A stretch of DNA of 22,956 bases from a virus: IMG/VR virus record IMGVR_UViG_3300009076_000053, positions 1-22,956 of that record. One strand, given 5' to 3'. This document shows positions 13,528-20,137 of the stretch, piece after piece. How positions within the stretch are numbered: position 1 is the stretch's first letter; each line of letters begins with the position of its first letter. The position numbers were made by a program, and so were the translations under genes. The notes beneath the pieces are model-generated. The model did not search any database and was not told the DNA's origin. It was given only the letters and a program-made list of their open reading frames with translations.

Positions 13528-14736
13528 TCATTCCTTCTCTGTGTTATATGCTTCGTCCCAGCCCCCTGTCAAACCTGCTACCTCATACTCAGTAACTCGG
13601 TTCTCGAAGAAGTTTGTGTGGTCAGCACCATTAAGTACCCACTCCAACCATGGTAACGGATTCTCTTTAACTTTAAAGTTTGTTTGCAGCCCAAGCTGTA
13701 ACAACCTTCGATCAGTGATATATCGGATATATTGCTTCACTTCTGAAGCTTCAAGACCCTCAACAGCACCCATCTTATAAGCGAGATCAACAAACTTATC
13801 TTCTAACTTGACAGCTTGCCTCGCTATCTCATATATATCTTTCTTGAAATCTTCATCCACAATGCGGGGATGCTCGGCGCAATACGCTTTGAATAACTTA
13901 GAGTTGCCCTCAACATGGATAGACTCATCTCGAATAGACCACTCTACAACCTTACCCATACCTTTCATCTTACCGAAACGCTGGAAGTTCAGTAGCATAA
14001 CGAATGACGCAAATAATGCCACCCCTTCATTGAATACTGATTTAGCCAGACATAGTCCTAGACCTCGAACCGTAGTAACATCAGCTTCCATCATGAAATC
14101 AATCTTATCAGCCATCTCGCTGTACTCAAGGAATGCGTGGTATTCAGCATCAGATAGTCCTAGAGTTTCATTAAGTAGCGCATACGCACGTTGGTGAATG
14201 CCCTCTCGGCCAGCAAAAGAACCAAGCATATTTCGCACTTCATTGTTCTTGAACTTAGGGATAAACTGATCATAGTAGTTTTGACCAACAGCAACGTCAG
14301 ATTGAGTGAACAGGCGTAGAATATTGGTAGTGTATTCTTTCTCTGTAAAGCTCATCTTTCCCATTTTCCAGTCAGTCACGTCTTCAGATAAGTCAATCTC
14401 ATCCTCAATCCAGTGAGCCTTCTCATGACGAGTAGTAATATCTACCGCCCATGGATAATGGAATGGCTTATATGTCTCTGAAAACTGCATCAAACCGCCT
14501 TGCTTCTTGACGTATGAATCAGCAACCTTCATAAAGTCATCATAGGTGCCGATCAACTTCTCGTCAATGAAGATCTGGGGAACTGACCTTGCTCCTGGAA
14601 TCTTCTGATAGAACGCCATACGCTGTTCTTCATCATCAAGGTTAATCTCAGTGAATTTGTATCCATGGGATTTGAACCAAAACTTAGCCTTTTCACAAAA
14701 TGGGCAATTGCTCTTACTATAGATCGTTACTTCCAA
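13528..14736 (-). CDS. nrdB: Ribonucleotide reductase beta subunit fused to glutaredoxin
   Basis: A 402-residue protein. Residues 1-80 are a glutaredoxin (MEVTIYSKSNCPFCEKAKFW, active site C11-P-F-C14; VPQIFID at 52-58). Residues 90-402 are a class Ia NrdB with all iron ligands and the radical tyrosine: D147, E178, H181, Y185 (EGIHQRAY), E237, E271 and H274 (RDESIHVEG). The D-to-E and E-to-E spacings of 31 and 34 match E. coli NrdB. The fused domain could reduce NrdA directly, replacing the separate NrdC of T4. No ATG lies before the Grx domain: the start is TTG at 14736, with AGGAG seven bases upstream. The longer frame to 14868 would run into nrdA. Confidence 0.9.
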   Translation of the reverse strand: MEVTIYSKSNCPFCEKAKFWFKSHGYKFTEINLDDEEQRMAFYQKIPGARSVPQIFIDEKLIGTYDDFMKVADSYVKKQGGLMQFSETYKPFHYPWAVDITTRHEKAHWIEDEIDLSEDVTDWKMGKMSFTEKEYTTNILRLFTQSDVAVGQNYYDQFIPKFKNNEVRNMLGSFAGREGIHQRAYALLNETLGLSDAEYHAFLEYSEMADKIDFMMEADVTTVRGLGLCLAKSVFNEGVALFASFVMLLNFQRFGKMKGMGKVVEWSIRDESIHVEGNSKLFKAYCAEHPRIVDEDFKKDIYEIARQAVKLEDKFVDLAYKMGAVEGLEASEVKQYIRYITDRRLLQLGLQTNFKVKENPLPWLEWVLNGADHTNFFENRVTEYEVAGLTGGWDEAYNTEKE

Positions 14737-14785
14737 TTTACTTCTCCTAGAATATGTATATTTCGTTTTATTTGATTCATTATCC

Positions 14786-16579
14786 TCAGCCTTCGCAAGC
14801 AACACAGCCGGATTGGGTGTCATCATCAGCTGTAGAAGATGGGTCGCTGAATTCAGCCAATCTATCACGCGCTACCTTCTGCGAGACGTTCTCTGCTTTG
14901 TTAGAAGTCTCAGTTCTCAGGTAGTATAACCCTTTTGTGCCATATTGCCAAGCATTAAAATGTACTTTATGTAGATACGATTTAGTTGCCCCAGATGGGA
15001 AGAATATGTTCAAAGACTGACCTTGACATAAGAACTCCTGTCGGTCACCGGCTTGCTTGACGATAACGTCCTGATCAAGCTCAATTGCTGTTTTGAATAC
15101 ATCCTTCAGGCGGTCTGATAGAAAGTCTAGATGCTGTACCGAGCCGCCGCTGGTGATGATTGACGACCAGATCTCAGTAGTATTCTTTCCTAGCGCCTCA
15201 AGATCTTCTTCAAGATACTTGTTCTTAGTCAAATGCGAACCAGCGCGTGTACGGGATGTAAACGCATTAGCTTTCCATGGCTCAATCGAAGGTGAAGTAC
15301 CGCCAATAAGCGAGCTGTTAGCATTAGGCGCGATAGCCAATAAGTGCGCATTTCTACGACCAGTACCTGCCATATCAGGTGCTTCGCCCTTTTCTTCACC
15401 GATCCTTACACTCTCGGCGATAGCTTTAGTCTGGATATCTTCAAAGATTGATTTGTTTAATAGCCCTGCATAGTCAGATTCAAACGCAATTCTGTGCTTT
15501 TGCAGGTAGCTGTGATAGCCCATTGCTCCGAGACCCAAACTGCGCTCTTGCACTGCAGAATACCTTGCTCGGGAAATTTCGTCTCCTGCGTTTTCAATAA
15601 AGAACTGCAAGACGTTGTCAAGGAAACGAATAAGATCGGCAACAATAGTCGAATCTTTCCATTCATCATATTTCTCCAAGTTGAGAGAGGATAAGCAACA
15701 TACGGCGCTACGGTCTTCATTCGTAGGCAGGTGAATCTCGTTACATAAGTTAGAACCATTAATCCTAAGACCCAAATCGCGTTGGGTTTCTGGCATAGCT
15801 CGGTTAGCTGTATCAATGAAGTTTAGGTATGGCTCGCCTGTACGGTATCGAGTCTCAAGAAGCAGTTCCCAAAGGTGCCGAGCCTTTTTAGTTTCTCGAA
15901 CGTCAGACTTATTAGGATCTTTCAATTCCCAGTCGGCATTATCACGCACAGCTTCCATAAACTCATCGGTCAAGTTTACCGCATGGTGTAGGTTTAGACA
16001 CTTGCGGTTCACATCACCGGTAGGAATGCGCATATTGATAAATTCAAGAATATCAGGGTGAGATATATCCATATATGCAGCGTATGAGCCTTTGCGAGTC
16101 TTGCCTTGGCGATACGCAGTCATATCACTATCTACTGTATGTAGGAAAGGCATAGGTCCAGGAGCAACATCAGATACTGACCGAATGTCAGACCAATGGC
16201 CTCCGACGCCGCCGCCCTTTACTGACAACCAGCGCAGCTCTGCGCTATGATCAATCAGCCCCTCAAGTGTATCAGGAACGTATGTCAAGAAACAAGATAT
16301 CGGCAGAGCCTTAACCTTCTCCCCCTTTATAGGAGCATTAGATAGAACTGGTGAAGAGAACATGAACCAACCCTTCGAAGCTCCATCATAAATTCTCTGA
16401 GCCAGCTTCTTATCACCATAACAGTACGCAGCTGCGGCGCGGGCAAATGCTTCTTGTGGGGATGTCTCATCGTCACGGCAATAATAATCTTTAAGAAGTT
16501 TAACAGCCTGTTCTGTCATCACTTCGTCACGGTTGTAATCTATTCGCACACCGTGGTGCTTGCTTGGCATACCCAGCAT
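14786..16579 (-). CDS. nrdA: Ribonucleotide reductase alpha subunit, class Ia
   Basis: A 597-residue protein that reduces ribonucleoside diphosphates to deoxy forms. Visible active-site residues are C96 (PISCFLTYVPD), the N-L-C-N-E block N277, C279 (thiyl radical) and E281, the second half of the redox pair at C294/C295, the radical-path tyrosines Y552-Y553 (LYYLRTE) and a C-terminal reducing pair C592-x2-C595 (GCVACEG). It is much shorter than E. coli or T4 NrdA (about 750-760 residues): the N-terminal ATP-cone is absent, so dATP shut-off via that domain is not expected. The start is ATG 16579 with AAGG about eight bases upstream; ATG at 16570 is also possible. It is followed after 48 bases by nrdB. 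Confidence 0.95.
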   Translation of the reverse strand: MLGMPSKHHGVRIDYNRDEVMTEQAVKLLKDYYCRDDETSPQEAFARAAAAYCYGDKKLAQRIYDGASKGWFMFSSPVLSNAPIKGEKVKALPISCFLTYVPDTLEGLIDHSAELRWLSVKGGGVGGHWSDIRSVSDVAPGPMPFLHTVDSDMTAYRQGKTRKGSYAAYMDISHPDILEFINMRIPTGDVNRKCLNLHHAVNLTDEFMEAVRDNADWELKDPNKSDVRETKKARHLWELLLETRYRTGEPYLNFIDTANRAMPETQRDLGLRINGSNLCNEIHLPTNEDRSAVCCLSSLNLEKYDEWKDSTIVADLIRFLDNVLQFFIENAGDEISRARYSAVQERSLGLGAMGYHSYLQKHRIAFESDYAGLLNKSIFEDIQTKAIAESVRIGEEKGEAPDMAGTGRRNAHLLAIAPNANSSLIGGTSPSIEPWKANAFTSRTRAGSHLTKNKYLEEDLEALGKNTTEIWSSIITSGGSVQHLDFLSDRLKDVFKTAIELDQDVIVKQAGDRQEFLCQGQSLNIFFPSGATKSYLHKVHFNAWQYGTKGLYYLRTETSNKAENVSQKVARDRLAEFSDPSSTADDDTQSGCVACEG

Positions 16580-16593
16580 ATAATACCTTCTAA

Positions 16594-16788
16594 TTAAGTT
16601 GTTTGTTTTTGTACTTTTCGTACTGTTAATTCGCCAAGGCACCAATCTTCTGCGGTCTCTTCAGCGTTCCATTTCTCGCCAGGAATACGAGCAATGAGTT
16701 TATCTCCTTCGAACAATTCCACTTTGTAGTCGTGACTAACAACTGCTCTCAGTCGTTTGTCTTCACTCATATGTTCTGATAAAATCAT
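16594..16788 (-). CDS. Small conserved phage protein between primase and nrdA
   Basis: A 64-residue protein, MILSEHMSEDKRLRAVVSHD and then YKVELFEGDKLIARIPGEKW, AEETAEDWCLGELTVRKV. The pattern of short strands followed by AEDWC.G.L is similar to a small hypothetical family in marine T4-like phages (AEDA-ENWV-G-L). The function is unknown. The ATG overlaps the primase TGA (ATGA) and GGAG lies six bases upstream; an alternative ATG six codons later is less well placed. It precedes nrdA by 14 bases. Confidence 0.65.
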   Translation of the reverse strand: MILSEHMSEDKRLRAVVSHDYKVELFEGDKLIARIPGEKWNAEETAEDWCLGELTVRKVQKQTT

Positions 16789-17813
16789 ACTCTACTCCAT
16801 TCTGATAACTTAGCTTTTGCGGCTAATCCGTCAAAGGTGTTACTACTTATAATTTCTGAAACTTCGCTGACGCTCATACCAGACATTATCATATCATTTA
16901 TGTCTTTTTCACGAATATTTTTAGGAAACAATACAATAGCATGGTTTCTATCAATAGATTTCTTTATCCTACGAACTATCTGCGCGCTTCTCGGCTCGTT
17001 GTCGTAAACGAAGATATAGTCGGCAGAAATCCTATCAAGACCACTGACGTCTGCTCCAGCCATCGCAATTGCGTTATTTACGAACATGCTATCAATTGGA
17101 CCTTCCACAACATAGACTGGTTTAGTAGGATCCATGGTGTCTAGGCCAAATATCTTAGGCGCATCTTCGTCAATCATGATAGTTATATACTTGAGATCTG
17201 AGTTGCCCAATGCTCTTCCTTGAAATCCAATCAGATTATCATCCTGATCAATAAACGGTATGATCAGTCGAGGCTCGTCTTTAGATATCTCGGGGAACTT
17301 ATTAGGAATACACTGATTCACGAACTCATAGAATTTGGGCGCGTAGAACAGTTTGAAGTGGTAGTTGCTGGGGATCATCCTAGACACGACATATCGCTTG
17401 GCTTTATGTCCTGGCATTAGCTGGGATACTTTCTTGAGTTTGCCGAGTGGAGTCTTCAGATAGCTCGCTTTCTTCTTGAACCTGAACTCGGTCTTGGTCT
17501 TTGCTGTGGTTGTGTTAGCAACCTTCTTATGCCCACCGCTATCCTTAAATTTCTCCATGGCATATTCTTTATGCAACATCGGGTTCACGTGCTTTATTAG
17601 GTTGTTGAGGGATGCGCCGTGACCGCAGTTATGACATTTGAATATGTAGGAGGCTTCTTTGAGGAAAACGTATCCGCGAGCCTTGTTTAAATTAGTCTGC
17701 GAATCTAGACAATATGGACAGCGAAAGTTCCATAGATTGTCATTCTTCTGCTTGAAGTGCGAAAGTTGCGCAGACAGGAGGTTTAGGTATTTGCTTTCAA
17801 TATAATTACTCAT
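16785..17813 (-). CDS. DNA primase, T4 gp61-like
   Basis: A 342-residue protein, the same length as T4 gp61, the primase that makes RNA primers with the gp41 helicase. It has an N-terminal zinc finger, C32-x2-C35 (RCPYCLDS) and C60-x2-C63 (KCHNCGHG), then a TOPRIM core: IIPFIDQDDNLIGFQGRALG at about 184-203, YVVEGPIDSMF with E237 and D241, and YIFVYDNEPR with D271 and E273 as metal ligands. The ATG at 17813 is chosen over a TTG at 17837 because the N-terminus then aligns with gp61 and because the TTG would lie within the promoter. The promoter places transcription start at or next to this ATG, so the main transcript may be leaderless. No clear Shine-Dalgarno is seen. Confidence 0.9.
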   Translation of the reverse strand: MSNYIESKYLNLLSAQLSHFKQKNDNLWNFRCPYCLDSQTNLNKARGYVFLKEASYIFKCHNCGHGASLNNLIKHVNPMLHKEYAMEKFKDSGGHKKVANTTTAKTKTEFRFKKKASYLKTPLGKLKKVSQLMPGHKAKRYVVSRMIPSNYHFKLFYAPKFYEFVNQCIPNKFPEISKDEPRLIIPFIDQDDNLIGFQGRALGNSDLKYITIMIDEDAPKIFGLDTMDPTKPVYVVEGPIDSMFVNNAIAMAGADVSGLDRISADYIFVYDNEPRSAQIVRRIKKSIDRNHAIVLFPKNIREKDINDMIMSGMSVSEVSEIISSNTFDGLAAKAKLSEWSRV

Positions 17814-17819
17814 GTACTC

Positions 17820-17848
17820 ATTATATAATAGAACCAATCAAATGTCAA
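17820..17848 (-). promoter_or_regulatory. Perfect sigma70-type promoter for the primase group
   Basis: On the minus strand, TTGACA (17848-17843), 17 bases, TATAAT (17825-17820). It starts 9 bases downstream of the preceding gene and would drive primase, nrdA and nrdB. The -10 ends only six bases before the primase ATG (17813), so the predicted +1 is the A of the ATG or a base next to it. Confidence 0.88.
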
Positions 17849-17856
17849 GAGTTATT

Positions 17857-18222
17857 TTAGAATCCCATCGATTCTTTTATCATCGGCCAAAGCATGGCAA
17901 AGACAATAACGCCACCGGCAGCTTGCCATTTCCATTGCTCAAGTTTAGCTACCCTATTGGACATTTCCTTCGCATGTTCACGCTGCTCTTCCTTCATCTC
18001 GCGAATTTCAACCATTATTTCTTTATGAGACTGGCTTATCTCTTTGTGTAATTCATCACGCAATGCGCCAATCCTCTTATGCAAGATATCCTGCTGCTGT
18101 TGAGCCTCGATACGGCGTTCCTCAAGTAGATTAAATAAATCCATACTAACGGATACCTTCTTAAGTTCTTCTTGCTCAAACACTATCTTAGGCTGGGCAT
18201 ATTTGGGTTGTGTGGTTTGCAT
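17857..18222 (-). CDS. Coiled-coil protein with C-terminal membrane anchor
   Basis: A 121-residue protein. Residues about 14-98 are a long charged helix with heptad-like spacing (FEQEELKKVSVSMD, EERRIEAQQQQD, LHKEISQSHKEIMVE, EMKEEQREHAKEM, RVAKLEQW). Residues about 101-116 form one membrane segment (WQAAGGVIVFAMLWPM), and four to five residues remain outside. This is the layout of XhlA-type and similar membrane-associated phage proteins found with lysis genes, though the sequence match is not specific. It follows a late-type promoter that starts 28 bases before the ATG; no good Shine-Dalgarno is seen. It closes the lysis-like module. Alternative: a tail or envelope-attached accessory protein. 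Confidence 0.65.
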   Translation of the reverse strand: MQTTQPKYAQPKIVFEQEELKKVSVSMDLFNLLEERRIEAQQQQDILHKRIGALRDELHKEISQSHKEIMVEIREMKEEQREHAKEMSNRVAKLEQWKWQAAGGVIVFAMLWPMIKESMGF

Positions 18223-18249
18223 AGATTATGTAATCACGTTATGTGAGTA

Positions 18250-18257
18250 TATTTATA
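18250..18257 (-). promoter_or_regulatory. T4-type late promoter TATAAATA
   Basis: The minus strand reads TATAAATA, the exact -10 recognised by the T4 late sigma gp55. It overlaps the stop codon of the upstream gene (the TAA lies within it) and lies 28 bases before the next ATG. It is the only exact copy I found in the window. That the phage has a gp55-type late system is inferred from its T4-like genes; no gp55 or gp33 lies in this window. Confidence 0.65.
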
Positions 18258-18504
18258 CTTTGGAATTCTTGGCTGGAGCACTAGCTTCTTCTAGAGCACG
18301 AATTCTTTCCGCCAAATTAGGATATTCCTTTAACCAAGCTTCTTCGCGCTCAGCAATCTTAATATCATACTTAACAGCAACATACTCCATAAACCTGTTT
18401 ATATGAGCCTGCAACCATACGCCAACTCGAGTGTTCTTAAACCAGTTATAGAACGAGCTTCCTATAATTGATCCTAGAATAGATTTTAGTATAAACCAAT
18501 ACAT
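18253..18504 (-). CDS. Small membrane-anchored protein with helical tail
   Basis: An 83-residue protein starting MYWFILKSILGSIIGSSFYN. The first about 16 residues are hydrophobic enough for a membrane anchor, and then come WFKNTRVGVWLQAHINRFMEYV and a charged helical end (KIAEREEAWLKEYPNLAERI, ALEEASAPAKNSKV). A longer frame up to 18864 lies inside the lipase gene in another frame and is not real. The ATG at 18504 comes one base after the lipase stop; an AAGG lies rather far upstream. The family is not recognised. Its place between the lipase and the coiled-coil membrane protein suggests a lysis or envelope role. Confidence 0.65.
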   Translation of the reverse strand: MYWFILKSILGSIIGSSFYNWFKNTRVGVWLQAHINRFMEYVAVKYDIKIAEREEAWLKEYPNLAERIRALEEASAPAKNSKV

Positions 18505-18505
18505 G

Positions 18506-19252
18506 TTATTCGTCAACCTTAAAGTTATCTTTATTATCTTCGATATTCTTAATATAGTTCCAGATGCCATGATCAGTGAACATATCAAGGAATTTACCCT
18601 GTTTCCAACCAGACCATATCCCGCGGAAGAAATCCTTAACTCGCTGCCATGATGTAAGCGCACGAACCTGCCCATATGCATTGAAGTATATCTTCTCACC
18701 ATCATGCTTGAACCCAAGTATAGCAGGCGGCACAGTACAAACGATGTCATTGTTATTGACGAAGCGATAGTGCGGACAATCAAGGTTCTTAGTGAACTTA
18801 CGACCACCAACACGCGGCGACCCAAAGGTGTATAGTTCCTCAGCACTACACCGGCTGGCGGCAATAGTAGCCATAGCAGCGCCCAATGAGTGGCCAGTGA
18901 AAAATAGTTTCTTTGGCTTCTTTAGGTTGTTATTGTTTTCAATCTCTTTGAGGCAGTCCATCCACAACTCATTAACTTCATCCTGGAACCCTGTATGAAC
19001 CTTACCGCCAGCAATTGATGAATTGCGAATTACATTTAGGTCAGCCATAACGTCATTCAATTTATCAGGCTGAGTGCCACGAAATGCGAACCATAACTCA
19101 CCACCGCCCCGAGCGACTAATACTTCAGCACCGTTTTTGCTGATCAACTTACCTGTCAATCCTATAGACTTGCAAGCCTTTTTCACTTGTTCTTCGGTGG
19201 CGTATGCGTATGCTGACAAGCAGCTTGCGCGGTATGCTCTATCATAATTCAT
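18506..19252 (-). CDS. Class 3 lipase (alpha/beta hydrolase)
   Basis: A 248-residue protein of the Lipase_3 group. The nucleophile elbow GHSLG is at 120-124 (S122), followed by the usual small residues AAMATIA. YTFGSPRVGG (141-150) and the aspartate in RFVNNNDIVCTVPP (D169) are standard for this family, and His228 in TDHGIW is the probable third triad member. WFAFRGTQ at 54-61 gives the oxyanion-hole region, and VHTGFQDEVNELW is the family's helix before the elbow. Such enzymes cut acyl esters of glycerides or phospholipids. No signal peptide is visible, so it probably acts in the cytoplasm or after membrane opening. It overlaps the spanin lipoprotein gene by 11 bases. Confidence 0.88.
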   Translation of the reverse strand: MNYDRAYRASCLSAYAYATEEQVKKACKSIGLTGKLISKNGAEVLVARGGGELWFAFRGTQPDKLNDVMADLNVIRNSSIAGGKVHTGFQDEVNELWMDCLKEIENNNNLKKPKKLFFTGHSLGAAMATIAASRCSAEELYTFGSPRVGGRKFTKNLDCPHYRFVNNNDIVCTVPPAILGFKHDGEKIYFNAYGQVRALTSWQRVKDFFRGIWSGWKQGKFLDMFTDHGIWNYIKNIEDNKDNFKVDE

Positions 19253-19637
19253 CTTCTTGCTCCGGTTCAGGTTCGTCAGATACTGACTTTTCGTAGTAGA
19301 TTATAAGTTCTTTCTGCTGTAATATATAGCGTTTCAACTCAGACATGTTCAGTGCTAGGGTTTCATAGTCTCGAACTGACATAGCGTAGAAAACAACAGA
19401 CCCATTCTCTTTCTCGAACCGCTCAATGAACTCTTCCATATTGCGCTCGGTGACAACATACCATTGTATGTCATTTAAGTCTACTTGCTTTGGCCTTTCC
19501 TGAACAGGAATGTTTGACTTGACAATCTCAGTCTTGGTGACTGTTTCTGTTAGTGCCCGATATGTATTACAGCCTGATAGAAATATGCTACTTAGCAGTA
19601 TCAGACTCAATGCTTTTAAATAGCGCTGATGTCCCAT
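19242..19637 (-). CDS. Outer-membrane lipoprotein spanin (Rz1-like)
   Basis: A 131-residue protein with a type II signal peptide: a basic start (MGHQRYLK), a hydrophobic stretch (ALSLILLSSIFL) and the lipobox LSGC with the modified Cys at 23. The mature part has TETVTKTEIVKSNIPVQERP and an acidic end (DEPEPEQEDEL). With the inner-membrane partner overlapping upstream by 50 bases in another frame, this is the arrangement of two-component spanins, which fuse inner and outer membranes at the last step of lysis. It is longer than lambda Rz1 (60 residues) and not proline-rich, so the call rests on lipobox and position. Confidence 0.82.
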   Translation of the reverse strand: MGHQRYLKALSLILLSSIFLSGCNTYRALTETVTKTEIVKSNIPVQERPKQVDLNDIQWYVVTERNMEEFIERFEKENGSVVFYAMSVRDYETLALNMSELKRYILQQKELIIYYEKSVSDEPEPEQEDEL

Positions 19638-19965
19638 TGTTTATTCTCGTCTCAATTAGTCCAGGTTTCTTTAGGCTGAGTTTGGTCAAATCATGCTTAC
19701 GCAATTGGCCAATCAGTTTATCCTGATATTGCTCAGCTTGTTGTAAATTAACTTGTAAGTCTTTTGTCAACGCAGCTTGAAGCTGAGCAGTTGCTTGCAT
19801 AGAATCTATGGTTGCTAAATTAGATTGATTTGCTGACTTGAGAGTGGCGTTATTAGCTGTTAGTTGAGAGATACGAGCCTGTGAGTCCTTGTAGTAAGCA
19901 TAAGCGCCATATAAAGACCCTCCCACAACCGCAAATAATGCCAAAAACATGTATATTCTGAACAT
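19588..19965 (-). CDS. Inner-membrane spanin (Rz-like)
   Basis: A 125-residue protein with one N-terminal membrane segment at about 4-24 (IYMFLALFAVVGGSLYGAYAY), then a periplasmic coiled-coil-like helix (DSQARISQLTANNATLKSAN, TKDLQVNLQQAEQYQDKLIG) and a C-terminal LRKHDLTKLSLKKPGLIETR and INNGTSALFKSIE. This C-terminal block is familiar from marine T4-like phages. The orientation N-in, C-out and the overlap with a lipoprotein gene fit an i-spanin. AGAGGTAATT precedes the ATG. Confidence 0.82.
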   Translation of the reverse strand: MFRIYMFLALFAVVGGSLYGAYAYYKDSQARISQLTANNATLKSANQSNLATIDSMQATAQLQAALTKDLQVNLQQAEQYQDKLIGQLRKHDLTKLSLKKPGLIETRINNGTSALFKSIESDTAK

Positions 19966-19967
19966 AA

Positions 19968-20123
19968 TTACCTCTTTATGTTTCTCTTCAACTCACTTAT
20001 CTTCGTCAATGTAACCTTCGCTGTACTCAACGCGCTTTCTTTCTTTGGCGTATTCGAGCTGCAGCTCTCAAAGAGGCTACCGAATTCTTTGCCACCCTTA
20101 GCAGGAGTGTTTCGCTTTGCCAT
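19968..20123 (-). CDS. Small basic protein upstream of the spanins
   Basis: A 51-residue frame, MAKRNTPAKGGKEFGSLFES and so on, ending LTKISELKRNIKR. It is rich in K and R and in S and T, has two Cys/Ser clusters (SCSSNTPKK), and no membrane segment. It fills the gap between the structural protein and the i-spanin, ending two bases before the i-spanin ATG. The family is not recognised; small and basic could mean a virion-packaged or nucleic-acid-binding peptide (speculative). Confidence 0.55.
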   Translation of the reverse strand: MAKRNTPAKGGKEFGSLFESCSSNTPKKESALSTAKVTLTKISELKRNIKR

Positions 20124-20137
20124 TTCGGCTATAGTTC

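Noticed and set aside
13543-13572. TTGACA-18-TATAAC near the end of nrdB
   Set aside because: It falls in conserved coding sequence for the NrdB C-terminus (GLTGGWDEAYN), the spacer is 18 and the -10 has a mismatch; not strong enough to list as a promoter.
13808-14197. Plus-strand open frame of 129 codons
   Set aside because: Antisense to nrdB, whose catalytic residues are all in the minus-strand frame here.
15457-15816. Minus-strand frame of 119 codons inside nrdA
   Set aside because: It is another frame of nrdA with no family features; nrdA residues are intact across the region.
17859-17875. Inverted repeat AGAATC-5-GATTCT as terminator
   Set aside because: The T-run lies on the wrong side for minus-strand transcription, and the stem is short and AT-rich.
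18505-18864. N-terminal extension of the 18253-18504 gene to 18864
   Set aside because: The extension lies in another frame of the lipase gene; the sensible start is the ATG at 18504 directly after the lipase stop.
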